From Rubritalea squalenifaciens DSM 18772 (GTDB taxonomy: Bacteria > Verrucomicrobiota > Verrucomicrobiia > Verrucomicrobiales > Akkermansiaceae), in contig NZ_FQYR01000004.1 of the NCBI RefSeq assembly GCF_900141815.1, positions 1 through 64,000 on the forward strand: DNA of 64,000 bases, read 5' to 3'. Position 1 is the first letter of the stretch. Each line of letters begins with the position of its first letter. Positions 35,266 through 42,957 of the stretch are shown piece after piece. The position numbers and the translations under genes are program-made. Under the pieces are notes generated by a model. The model saw only the letters and a list, made by a program, of their open reading frames with translations, had not been told where the DNA came from and did not search any database.

Positions 35266-36051
35266 GTGAGACTCTGTGGGGTGATGAGTTTGTGTCGATT
35301 ATTACTCACGGGTTTTGTGGCGGCTATGGTGTCGTGTACACCCACTGGGAACTGGGAAGCTGGTACTATGGAGACAACGGTGACATCTCCGACTGGAGGG
35401 GTGAGCCTGTCTCAGTCCTACTGGGGGCACCGTCCGGGCCCGAGGGGATTCAAGACGGTTATCATAGATGCTGGTCATGGCGGGCATGACTCTGGAGCCG
35501 TAGGCCGTAGGGTAAGAGAAAAGGATGTGGCGCTGGATACCGCTCGCAGGCTACAGCGTAAGCTTCAGGGTGATTTTAAAGTGGTGATGGTCCGGGACAG
35601 TGATCGTTTCATTGACTTGAACAAACGGGTCTCTATTGCGAACCGTTACAAGTCGGCAGTGTTGGTAAGTATCCATTACAATCACTCAGGCAGGAGCTCG
35701 CGCGGACCAGAGACTTACTACTGGCGGGTTGATAGCTACGGCCTGGCAAAGCGCTTGCAGCGTGAAATGGCCAGGGTGAGTCCCAGTGAGAGAGGAAGCC
35801 GGGGGCAGGTGCGCCGGAGGCTCCGACTGACGCGGAACACCAAAATTCCCAGCGTGTTGGTGGAGATTGGCTATTTGTCCAATTACTCGGATGCGCGTTT
35901 GAGCCGCAGTTCAAGTTACCGAGACAAGATGGCCGAAGCTATGGCACGTGCGATCAGGCGGCAGGCCCTGGTTGGTGATGCCGGGCTGGGGCCGCTGCCC
36001 AAGCCAATCAATGCTCCAATCTCAAGACCAATGGATCCACCCGGTAGCTAA
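35266..36051 (+). CDS. N-acetylmuramoyl-L-alanine amidase (Amidase_3 family), lipoprotein
   Basis: It cleaves the amide bond between muramic acid and the stem peptide. The 261-residue product has a lipobox (VAAMVSC), a linker, and the zinc amidase core: IIDAGHGGHDSG (first His), REKDVALD (Glu), SIHYNHSG (second His) and VLVEIGYLSN with its catalytic Glu. The GTG at 35266 is used because a strong purine tract (35248-35263) ends just before it; ATG 35284 gives the same signal sequence and is the alternative. A bidirectional terminator follows. Confidence 0.92.
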   Translation: MRLCGVMSLCRLLLTGFVAAMVSCTPTGNWEAGTMETTVTSPTGGVSLSQSYWGHRPGPRGFKTVIIDAGHGGHDSGAVGRRVREKDVALDTARRLQRKLQGDFKVVMVRDSDRFIDLNKRVSIANRYKSAVLVSIHYNHSGRSSRGPETYYWRVDSYGLAKRLQREMARVSPSERGSRGQVRRRLRLTRNTKIPSVLVEIGYLSNYSDARLSRSSSYRDKMAEAMARAIRRQALVGDAGLGPLPKPINAPISRPMDPPGS

Positions 36052-36056
36052 AACAC

Positions 36057-36087
36057 AAAAAACCGGCAGGACGAGCCTGCCGGTTTT
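36057..36087 (+). terminator. Bidirectional terminator between amidase and glutamine synthetase genes
   Basis: AAAACCGGCAGG (36059-36070) pairs with CCTGCCGGTTTT (36076-36087) across a five-base loop. The A-run and T-run let it serve both converging genes. Confidence 0.93.
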
Positions 36088-36118
36088 GAATGTGAAATAA
36101 ATAGCGAGCGCTACCTAA

Positions 36119-37129
<1,011 letters not shown>

Positions 37130-37198
37130 TGTGATATGTTGTTTGTCTTTGTTTACGAGCCATCCTTAATAGACCCGCAAGAGGTTGAATTGCAATTA

Positions 37199-37214
37199 AG
37201 CAAAAGGTGTGCCA
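37199..37214 (-). promoter_or_regulatory. Sigma-54 (RpoN) promoter of the glutamine synthetase gene
   Basis: On the minus strand the sequence reads TGGCACACCTTTTGCT. The consensus is TGGCAC, five bases, TTGC(A/T); here the -24 GG and -12 GC are separated by exactly ten bases and every key base matches. It is 70 bases upstream of the start codon, implying a leader of about 55-60 bases. Sigma-54 promoters need an enhancer-binding protein (typically NtrC for glutamine synthetase); no clear NtrC site was found by eye. Confidence 0.8.
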
Positions 37215-37238
37215 AGTCTGTCAAAATCCTATGGGGAA

Positions 37239-38135
37239 TTAGCAGACATCAATAACGATCAGGGTGGTGTCATCCGAGCCTGCATTATCGACTGCGCGTG
37301 CCATGAGAGCGTCTGCGACCTCGCTTGTCGAGGATTCCTTGCGGCTTAAGCCGGAATGGATGTGCTTTTCCCATAATCCGTCAATAACACCATCACTACA
37401 GATCATGAAGCGATCGCCTTTCGCATAGGGGACAGCAGCGACTGAGGGGCGAATTTTCTGATGGCCACCCCCGACAACTTCGAAGAGAGCCGAGCGTCGT
37501 GGATGGTGGCGGAACTCACGTTCATTTAGTTCGCCTCGGTTAAATTTGCTCCAGGCAAAGGTGTGGTCCTCTGTTAGCTGGGAAGTGTCATCAGCGCGTT
37601 GAAGATACATGCGCGAGTCGCCGGCATGTGCGATGTAGAGGTTTTCAGGGGTGAACCATCCGAGGGTTAGAGTGGCACCCATGCCTTTTAGGTTAGGGTC
37701 TCCATCTGCTCGCTCATTGATAGCAGAGTGAATTTCTCTTACCTTCTGGTCCAGAATTTCCAGGTAGTCAGGGTGAAAGCCTTGAGCGGCAGCCTTGAAA
37801 GTCTGAGGGATGACCTTGGTGATGTGCTCTAAAATGAGCGATGATGCCAAGTAGCCAGCATTGCCGCCGCCCATGCCGTCTGAGACCGCGAAAATAAGGT
37901 CGTGAGTATTCAACTCGTGCTCGCCATCCTCTAGTAGCATGCAGCTGCCTTTGGCTCCGGCTGCGAAGGCGAGCCAGGAGTCGTCGTTTTTCGGTTTGCG
38001 CCTGCCGGAGGTTGTACGGGCGGACCAGAGGAAATTAGGATTCACTGCTAGATGGGAGCTGGTGTGGTTGTGTTGATCGAGTGACGCGCCAGAATAGAAA
38101 TCGCGCTCATAATCTGCAAAGCCAATTTGTGACAC
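37239..38135 (-). CDS. PP2C-type Ser/Thr protein phosphatase
   Basis: A 298-residue metal-dependent protein phosphatase. Metal-binding Asp motifs are RKPKNDDSW near 50, AVSDGMGGGNAG near 83-94, AHAGDSRMYL near 165, ICSDGVIDGLW near 245 and GSDDTTLIVID at the end, all intact. Cytoplasmic with no membrane segment. The gene starts 24 bases after the small kinase-like gene, so kinase and phosphatase are cotranscribed and may act on the same substrate. The run continues upstream with a CLC channel gene and a metal ABC transporter. Confidence 0.9.
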   Translation of the reverse strand: MSQIGFADYERDFYSGASLDQHNHTSSHLAVNPNFLWSARTTSGRRKPKNDDSWLAFAAGAKGSCMLLEDGEHELNTHDLIFAVSDGMGGGNAGYLASSLILEHITKVIPQTFKAAAQGFHPDYLEILDQKVREIHSAINERADGDPNLKGMGATLTLGWFTPENLYIAHAGDSRMYLQRADDTSQLTEDHTFAWSKFNRGELNEREFRHHPRRSALFEVVGGGHQKIRPSVAAVPYAKGDRFMICSDGVIDGLWEKHIHSGLSRKESSTSEVADALMARAVDNAGSDDTTLIVIDVC

Positions 38136-38159
38136 ACTGTCACAAAAATGCTCAGGCTT

Positions 38160-38570
38160 TTACTCTTCCTCGCTGGACTCCTCTATGGCTGGCATGGGGA
38201 GCAAGGTGGAGAGCTCAAAGTCGATCACACAGAATTTACCCTCCTTCTCGTTGTAGGTGATGTTGCGTGGTTCTGGGTCGTCATGCTGGACGCCGAATTC
38301 CTTCTCGAGCTTGGCAAAGAGAGAGTCTGATTTTTTACGGGAGATGTTCGGGGCCGGAGAGCCGCAGTTCGTGGTGCAGATGTAGTCTTCCGCTAGGTCG
38401 AAATCGAGGAGCTTGGGGACGAAATCACAACCTCGCTCCTCCAGAGCCTTGAGGATTCTCACCTCGTTTTCGCAGCGCTTGTCTTTGTCTGTGCCACGGA
38501 AGTACTTGTGAACATTGCCGTAGAAGTCGATCTTCACGAGTGAGCGGATGCCGTCTTTGAGGTTTCTCAT
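38160..38570 (-). CDS. Very small protein-kinase-like protein
   Basis: Start 38570 is chosen: it lies 16 bases after the CLC stop, and upstream codons read into that gene. The 136-residue product has an abbreviated kinase fold: K22 (VHKYFRG, beta-3), an acidic alpha-C (E34/E36), a hinge-like CTTNCG, a catalytic loop HDDPEPRNIT (H96, D97, N103) and a metal motif IDFEL (D117), the DFG counterpart. No Gly-rich loop and almost no C-lobe beyond the metal site. Similar shortened kinases (Bud32/RIO-like) bind ATP, so activity is possible. It pairs with the PP2C gene next to it. Confidence 0.66.
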   Translation of the reverse strand: MRNLKDGIRSLVKIDFYGNVHKYFRGTDKDKRCENEVRILKALEERGCDFVPKLLDFDLAEDYICTTNCGSPAPNISRKKSDSLFAKLEKEFGVQHDDPEPRNITYNEKEGKFCVIDFELSTLLPMPAIEESSEEE

Positions 38571-38586
38571 GGTAATATTTCTATGG

Positions 38587-39915
38587 TTATTTGTTCCGCT
38601 TGTTTTTCTTGGAGTGGAGCTCCTTGAGAGTGATTTCGGGGGCCAGGTCTTGATCGTTGAATTTAGGTATCGCGATACGCTGAGACATGTAGATGCCAGA
38701 GTGGCCACTGGCGTAATAGGCTATCAGGCAAGCAATGGCAAGGTAGATGCCGTGGGTGGCACCGAAGAGTTCGATTCCCATGATGGTGCAGGCGATGGGG
38801 GTATTGGTGGCGCCAGCAAAGATGGCGACAAAGCCGATGGCTGCGAAGAGACTCGGAGGAGCATTGAGTACCCAGGCCAGCACATTTCCCAGAGCGGCGC
38901 CGATAAAGAAAAGTGGAGTAACTTCACCGCCTTTAAAGCCGGCTCCAAGGGTGATGGCTGTGAAGAGCAGTTTCCAGAACCAACTCCAGTGATGGATCTC
39001 CGGTGAGCTGAGCAGCGAGGAGATGGTGACGGCGTCCGGATTGTTTGACCACACACCAAGCCCGAGGTAATCCGGTGTACCCACAAGAAGGAAGAGACCT
39101 ATCACGATGAAGCCGCCAATGAAGGGGCGTAGTGGTGGGTATTTGATCGTCGATTTGAAGACGTGGCCAATGCCGTGCGTGAGTTTGGCGAAGAGCGTGC
39201 CAGCCAGGCCGAAGAGAACGGCGGCGAGCATGACCTTGAGGAATATCCCCAGCTCCAGGTGAAAGAAGGCGGATGGAGGATCAATGCTGGTGAGGTAGGA
39301 GATGGCGTAATGTGTGTGATGCGCGCCCCAGAGACGGCAGGTCCAGTCTGCGGTGATGGCTGCAATGAGACAGGGAAGCAGTGACTCGTAACGGATGCGG
39401 CCGATCATAAGGACTTCCAGTGCGAAGATCGCTCCGGCTATGGGGGTGCCGAAAACGGCTCCAAAGCCTGCCGCAATTCCACACATAAGCAGGACTTTGA
39501 CAGAGTCTGGATCTAGTCTGAGTCTGCGACAGAGCGTGCTCGCGATGCTTCCTCCTATTTGCACCGCTGTACCCTCTCGTCCAGCAGAACCGCCAAAGAG
39601 GTGGGTAATGATCGTGCCCAGGAAAACCAGCGGAGCCATACGGGTCGGGACGCCTCCTCCAGGGGCATGGATCTGATCCATGATGAGGTTGTTTCCCTCA
39701 TCAGATTTACCTCCAAAGTGATGATAGAGTAAACCGACAAGGAGACCGCCTAGTGGAAGGAGGTAAATGAACCATGGGGAGGCAAAGCGTGCGTCGGTGA
39801 CGTAATGCAAGCTCATGAGGAAGCCTGCACAGATGGAGCCAATCAGCATGGCTGAGGGGATGATGAGAGCGAGCCAGATGAGGGCGGAGCGGAGTTGTTG
39901 GATTCTGCTGGTCAT
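38587..39915 (-). CDS. CLC family anion transporter, resembling the CLC-F (fluoride) clade
   Basis: A 442-residue multi-pass protein. The gating-glutamate motif is GGSAGREGTAVQ (E114), and a later GAGFKGGEVTPLFFIGA block replaces the GxFxP anion motif. The THLFGGSAGREGTAVQ wording and the RMAPLVFLGT block before it are, as I recall, typical of fluoride/proton antiporters rather than chloride channels; a tree would be needed. No fluoride riboswitch was recognised in the short upstream gap. First of three close genes with the small kinase-like protein and PP2C. Confidence 0.78.
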   Translation of the reverse strand: MTSRIQQLRSALIWLALIIPSAMLIGSICAGFLMSLHYVTDARFASPWFIYLLPLGGLLVGLLYHHFGGKSDEGNNLIMDQIHAPGGGVPTRMAPLVFLGTIITHLFGGSAGREGTAVQIGGSIASTLCRRLRLDPDSVKVLLMCGIAAGFGAVFGTPIAGAIFALEVLMIGRIRYESLLPCLIAAITADWTCRLWGAHHTHYAISYLTSIDPPSAFFHLELGIFLKVMLAAVLFGLAGTLFAKLTHGIGHVFKSTIKYPPLRPFIGGFIVIGLFLLVGTPDYLGLGVWSNNPDAVTISSLLSSPEIHHWSWFWKLLFTAITLGAGFKGGEVTPLFFIGAALGNVLAWVLNAPPSLFAAIGFVAIFAGATNTPIACTIMGIELFGATHGIYLAIACLIAYYASGHSGIYMSQRIAIPKFNDQDLAPEITLKELHSKKNKRNK

Positions 39916-39966
39916 CTTGGGTGGCTGTGCGCTGTGTCAATTTCCTACAGGCTGATCCCTCTAGGG

Positions 39967-40821
39967 TCAGCGACTGTGGGCTGTTTTTCTGAAAAGAATA
40001 CCGTAGCGGGGAGAGAAGAGGAAGGCCAGCAGGAATAGGATGCCGAGAAGTAGGATGATGGCGGGGCCTGCCTGAATGTCCAAGGCCAGTGCTAGTAGAA
40101 TGCCACCAACGCCAGAGATGCAGCCAATGAAGGCGCCTCCCCAGAAAATGAGAGAGGTGCGGTTCGTAAAGAGAAGCATGATGGTGGCGGGGGCAACCAG
40201 AAGTGCTGCAGAGAGGATGGTGCCTACCGCTTGGAGTGAAGCTACCAGCATCAGAATCAACAAAGTGAAGGTGAGGTACTGGATCGTGCGGGTAGGGACG
40301 CCCTGGGCAGCGGCTACGTTAGGCTCAAACAGGGTGAGCAGAATAGGGCGCATGAAGAGTGTGCAGAGAACCAGAGTGATGGAGCTGATGATGAAGACCA
40401 TTTTCAGATCTTCCTGCGAGATGTGGATGATGTTGCCGAATAGCCAATCGTGTAGACTGTTTGCCACCGGGAGGTGAGGCAGAAGTGCGAGACCACCAGC
40501 AAAGGTTGTGGTGTAGATGACGGAGAGGGCTGTGTCGTGGGGGATACGGGAGTTTCGGCTCACCACGACAGAGCCAAGACCAACTACGAGGCAGGCGATG
40601 AGTGCGCCTATGAAGGCACTGGTCTGGCTGAGTGAGCCTGTGATGAGTACTGCTACAGCAATACCCGGGAGCATGGTGTGTGCTAGGGCGGAGACGGCGA
40701 GTGCGTCCTTGCGCAGGTTGACGAATCCAGAAAAGAAGCCATTGGCAAAGCCAATGAGTGCCGCCCCGAGAATGGCATTCTGCAAGAAGTGATTCTCCAA
40801 GATTTCGTTGAGCAGATCCAT
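39967..40821 (-). CDS. Metal ABC transporter permease (ZnuB/MntB-like)
   Basis: A 284-residue integral membrane protein with about eight helices. The FSGFVNLRKDALAVSALAHT segment matches the metal-permease cytoplasmic motif (...AL..HA.LPG) with MLPGIAVA following. Related permeases move Zn, Mn or Fe with a binding protein outside and an ATPase inside. Its ATG shares one base with the stop of the ATPase gene (TAATG), so the two are translationally coupled. 51 bases separate its stop from the CLC gene. Confidence 0.9.
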   Translation of the reverse strand: MDLLNEILENHFLQNAILGAALIGFANGFFSGFVNLRKDALAVSALAHTMLPGIAVAVLITGSLSQTSAFIGALIACLVVGLGSVVVSRNSRIPHDTALSVIYTTTFAGGLALLPHLPVANSLHDWLFGNIIHISQEDLKMVFIISSITLVLCTLFMRPILLTLFEPNVAAAQGVPTRTIQYLTFTLLILMLVASLQAVGTILSAALLVAPATIMLLFTNRTSLIFWGGAFIGCISGVGGILLALALDIQAGPAIILLLGILFLLAFLFSPRYGILFRKTAHSR

Positions 40822-41480
40822 TAGTGGGTGAAAAGTGAGTTCAGGGTATCCGGGGTGATGAGTTCATCCACGGGGCCGAATCCAACCTGTTTGCGGTTGA
40901 GGAGGAGCACTTGGTTGAAGATGGTCTTCACTGTGCCCATGTCGTGATGGGAAGAAATGATGAGGCGCCCCTCATGAGCTAGCTTTTCCAGTAGGTCAGC
41001 CAGTGAGTTTGACGAGGTGCGGTCCAGACCAGTGAAAGGTTCATCGAGGAGAAGGACATGGGCTTCCTGAGCGATGGAGCGTGCGATAAATGCACGTTGC
41101 TGCTGGCCGCCGGAGAGTTCTTTGATCTGACGGTGCTGCAGGTCGAGTAGATCCAGTAGATCCAGGGCCTCATGTACTGCTTCCGCATCTCGATCTGAAT
41201 ACTTGCGCCAGAATCCTAGCTGGGGATAGCGGCCCATTTCCACGAGGCCTCTCACAGTAATTGGGAAATCCCAGTCGACATCCTCGCGTTGTGGAAGATA
41301 GGCAAACTCCGATGACCACTTGCGAACCGGGGTGCCGCGCCAGCTGATTCTGCCTGAGGACTTCCTGAGCAGGCCGGCGATGGATTTGATGAGTGTAGAT
41401 TTACCCGCACCGTTGGGACCAACGAGGGCTACACGGTTACCGCAAGATGTGCGAAACGAAATGTTCTCCAGCGCACGCAC
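40821..41480 (-). CDS. Metal ABC transporter ATPase; true start probably upstream of the only normal start codon
   Basis: Walker A is GPNGAGKST, Q-loop YLPQRED, signature LSGGQQQR, Walker B LLLDEP and H-loop SSHHD. The only conventional start in frame is the GTG at 41480, which would remove the first beta-strand and A-loop tyrosine. In frame between the upstream stop (TAA, 41589-41591) and the GTG the DNA encodes TIQHADHQCCAHHHDHH, then DLVVDDLCVQYRR, the normal N-terminus of such an ATPase plus a His/Cys-rich metal-binding tail. Only rare starts (ATT at 41565-41567, CTG at 41514-41516) could initiate it. Partner of the permease gene; predicted to energise metal uptake. Confidence 0.85.
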   Translation of the reverse strand: MRALENISFRTSCGNRVALVGPNGAGKSTLIKSIAGLLRKSSGRISWRGTPVRKWSSEFAYLPQREDVDWDFPITVRGLVEMGRYPQLGFWRKYSDRDAEAVHEALDLLDLLDLQHRQIKELSGGQQQRAFIARSIAQEAHVLLLDEPFTGLDRTSSNSLADLLEKLAHEGRLIISSHHDMGTVKTIFNQVLLLNRKQVGFGPVDELITPDTLNSLFTH

Positions 41481-41588
41481 TCGCCGGTACTGAACGCAGA
41501 GATCATCGACTACCAGGTCGTGGTGGTCGTGATGATGGGCGCAGCATTGATGATCGGCGTGTTGAATGGTTGGGAGGTAGTTAGAGTT

Positions 41589-42065
41589 TTACCAATTGAA
41601 TTTGGCGATGTCAGAGATGTTGTCCTCGCTGCGTAGCGTGACTTCACGGGAGGCATGCTGTGCAGGGCTGAGGGTAATCACTGCCATATTCATTGCGCCA
41701 GGGTTCTCCCACTCCACGTCAACCAGGAGTTCAACCACATGTCCTTCCAGGCTGATGGCAGCTTCACCAAGCCACTCTACGGAATCAATCTCGGAGGTGT
41801 TGAAGATTTCCTGCTTGGTAACTGGATTGGTGATTTTAAGGGACTTCGGCTTGGAGGAGAAAATGATCTCAAATTGTGTTTCCACTGAGCTGTCGTCATG
41901 GCCCGTGCTGCCGTGTGCCGCGTGATCGTGACCGGAGTGGTCATGGCCTGCGTGTGCAGCTTGGGCTTTGTCAGCATCGCCTAAGACGATGGTGCGGGTG
42001 ACGGTGTAGAGTCCGAGAAGAACAACGATAACGATCAGGGTGGCGATGATTGGTGAGCCTTTCAT
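41589..42065 (-). CDS. Membrane-anchored His-rich protein of the metal ABC locus
   Basis: A 158-residue protein: one N-terminal membrane segment (about 5-26), then a periplasmic His/Asp-rich patch (HAGHDHSGHDHAAHGSTGHD, about 38-57) likely to bind Zn or other transition metal, and a beta-rich domain of about 95 residues (SLKITNPVTKQEIF and after). The stop is followed about 110 bases later by the ATPase frame's conventional start and is in the same frame as the ATPase extension. It may replace or help a binding protein; no ZnuA-type gene is in the window. Confidence 0.66.
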   Translation of the reverse strand: MKGSPIIATLIVIVVLLGLYTVTRTIVLGDADKAQAAHAGHDHSGHDHAAHGSTGHDDSSVETQFEIIFSSKPKSLKITNPVTKQEIFNTSEIDSVEWLGEAAISLEGHVVELLVDVEWENPGAMNMAVITLSPAQHASREVTLRSEDNISDIAKFNW

Positions 42066-42182
42066 GGGTTGTTTTGGATAAGTGAATGATAAGGTGAAAC
42101 CAAAGGGAAGGAGAGGGGCAGCCTGTGCTTGGCTGCTGCTAGAGATAGCGTAGGAGGTGTTCTTATTGCAAGAAAATTGCGT

Positions 42183-42848
42183 TTAGCGTGCGCGCAGGAT
42201 GGCGCTCTGTAGAGCTTGGACTTTATCGAAGTCTTTCACGCCAGGTTCCGATTCAGATCCAGATGCGACATCCAGCGCAGCTGGTCGGACATCATGGACG
42301 GCGGACTCTGCATTGATTGTGGTGATGCCACCTGCGAGTAGCACAGGAAGCTGCGGATAATCTGCGATGACCTTTTTAGCTAGGTTCCAGTCAAAGGCAT
42401 CACCTGTTCCTCCGTAGACGCCAGGAGCGTGTGCGTCCAGTAGGATGGCGGTGGCGCCGTAGTCAGCGATGTGGGTGAGGGAGTCAGAACTTTTGACACC
42501 CACGGCTTTGATGAAGGGGAGTTGCGCGTCCCTGAATGGCACGGTGTAGTCAGGCTCCTCGTCGCCATGAAACTGCGCGATGTCAATGACGCCACTTTCC
42601 AGCAAGCGGAGTGGAAGCTCGGGATCGGCGTTTACAAATACTCCGACGCGGACAATGTCACCAGCTAGTTCCTTGAGAAAGGGGGTAGCGAGATCAGGCG
42701 AGATGTAGCGTTTGGAGTTTGGCCAGAAATTGATCCCAAGGGCAGGTACTCTCAGTTCGACAAGTTTATGCGCGTCTGCTGGGGTCGTCACACCGCAAAC
42801 TTTAAGTGAAGTGGTGGCAGGGTCTAAAAAAGATTTCTGGAGGCTCAT
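42183..42848 (-). CDS. trpF: Phosphoribosylanthranilate isomerase
   Basis: It converts phosphoribosylanthranilate to the enol form in tryptophan synthesis (TIM barrel, cytoplasmic). Start 42848 (MSLQKSF) avoids a leader with no conservation. KVCGVT holds the catalytic cysteine, FVNADPE and the QFHGDE motif lie mid-protein (general acid Asp nearby), and LLAGGITTINA and DVASGSES bind phosphate. At 221 residues it is standard. No other trp genes are nearby. A small hairpin (42119-42137) follows without a good U tract. In the 117-bp gap to the next gene I see no convincing zinc-regulator site. Confidence 0.93.
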   Translation of the reverse strand: MSLQKSFLDPATTSLKVCGVTTPADAHKLVELRVPALGINFWPNSKRYISPDLATPFLKELAGDIVRVGVFVNADPELPLRLLESGVIDIAQFHGDEEPDYTVPFRDAQLPFIKAVGVKSSDSLTHIADYGATAILLDAHAPGVYGGTGDAFDWNLAKKVIADYPQLPVLLAGGITTINAESAVHDVRPAALDVASGSESEPGVKDFDKVQALQSAILRAR

Positions 42849-42895
42849 GGCTTGTGACTCTCGGATATACTTAATTCTAGCATGAGTCCAGTAAG

Positions 42896-42925
42896 CAAAA
42901 AGCTCCAAAGTAAACTTTGGAGCTT
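42896..42925 (-). terminator. Rho-independent terminator of the subtilisin-like protease gene
   Basis: On the minus strand AAGCTCCAAAG pairs with CTTTGGAGCTT over a four-base loop and is followed by TTTTGC. It lies about 35 bases past the stop at 42958. Confidence 0.9.
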
Positions 42926-42957
42926 AGATTGTTTAATGGTGAATTACGAGAATCGTG

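Noticed and set aside
39916-39966. A possible fluoride riboswitch before the CLC gene
   Set aside because: The gap is only 51 bases and does not contain the conserved loop and 3' pairing elements in the right order.
42066-42182. A zinc-regulator box upstream of the His-rich gene
   Set aside because: Only a short direct repeat ATTGC...ATTGC was found; no palindrome matching a known Zur site.
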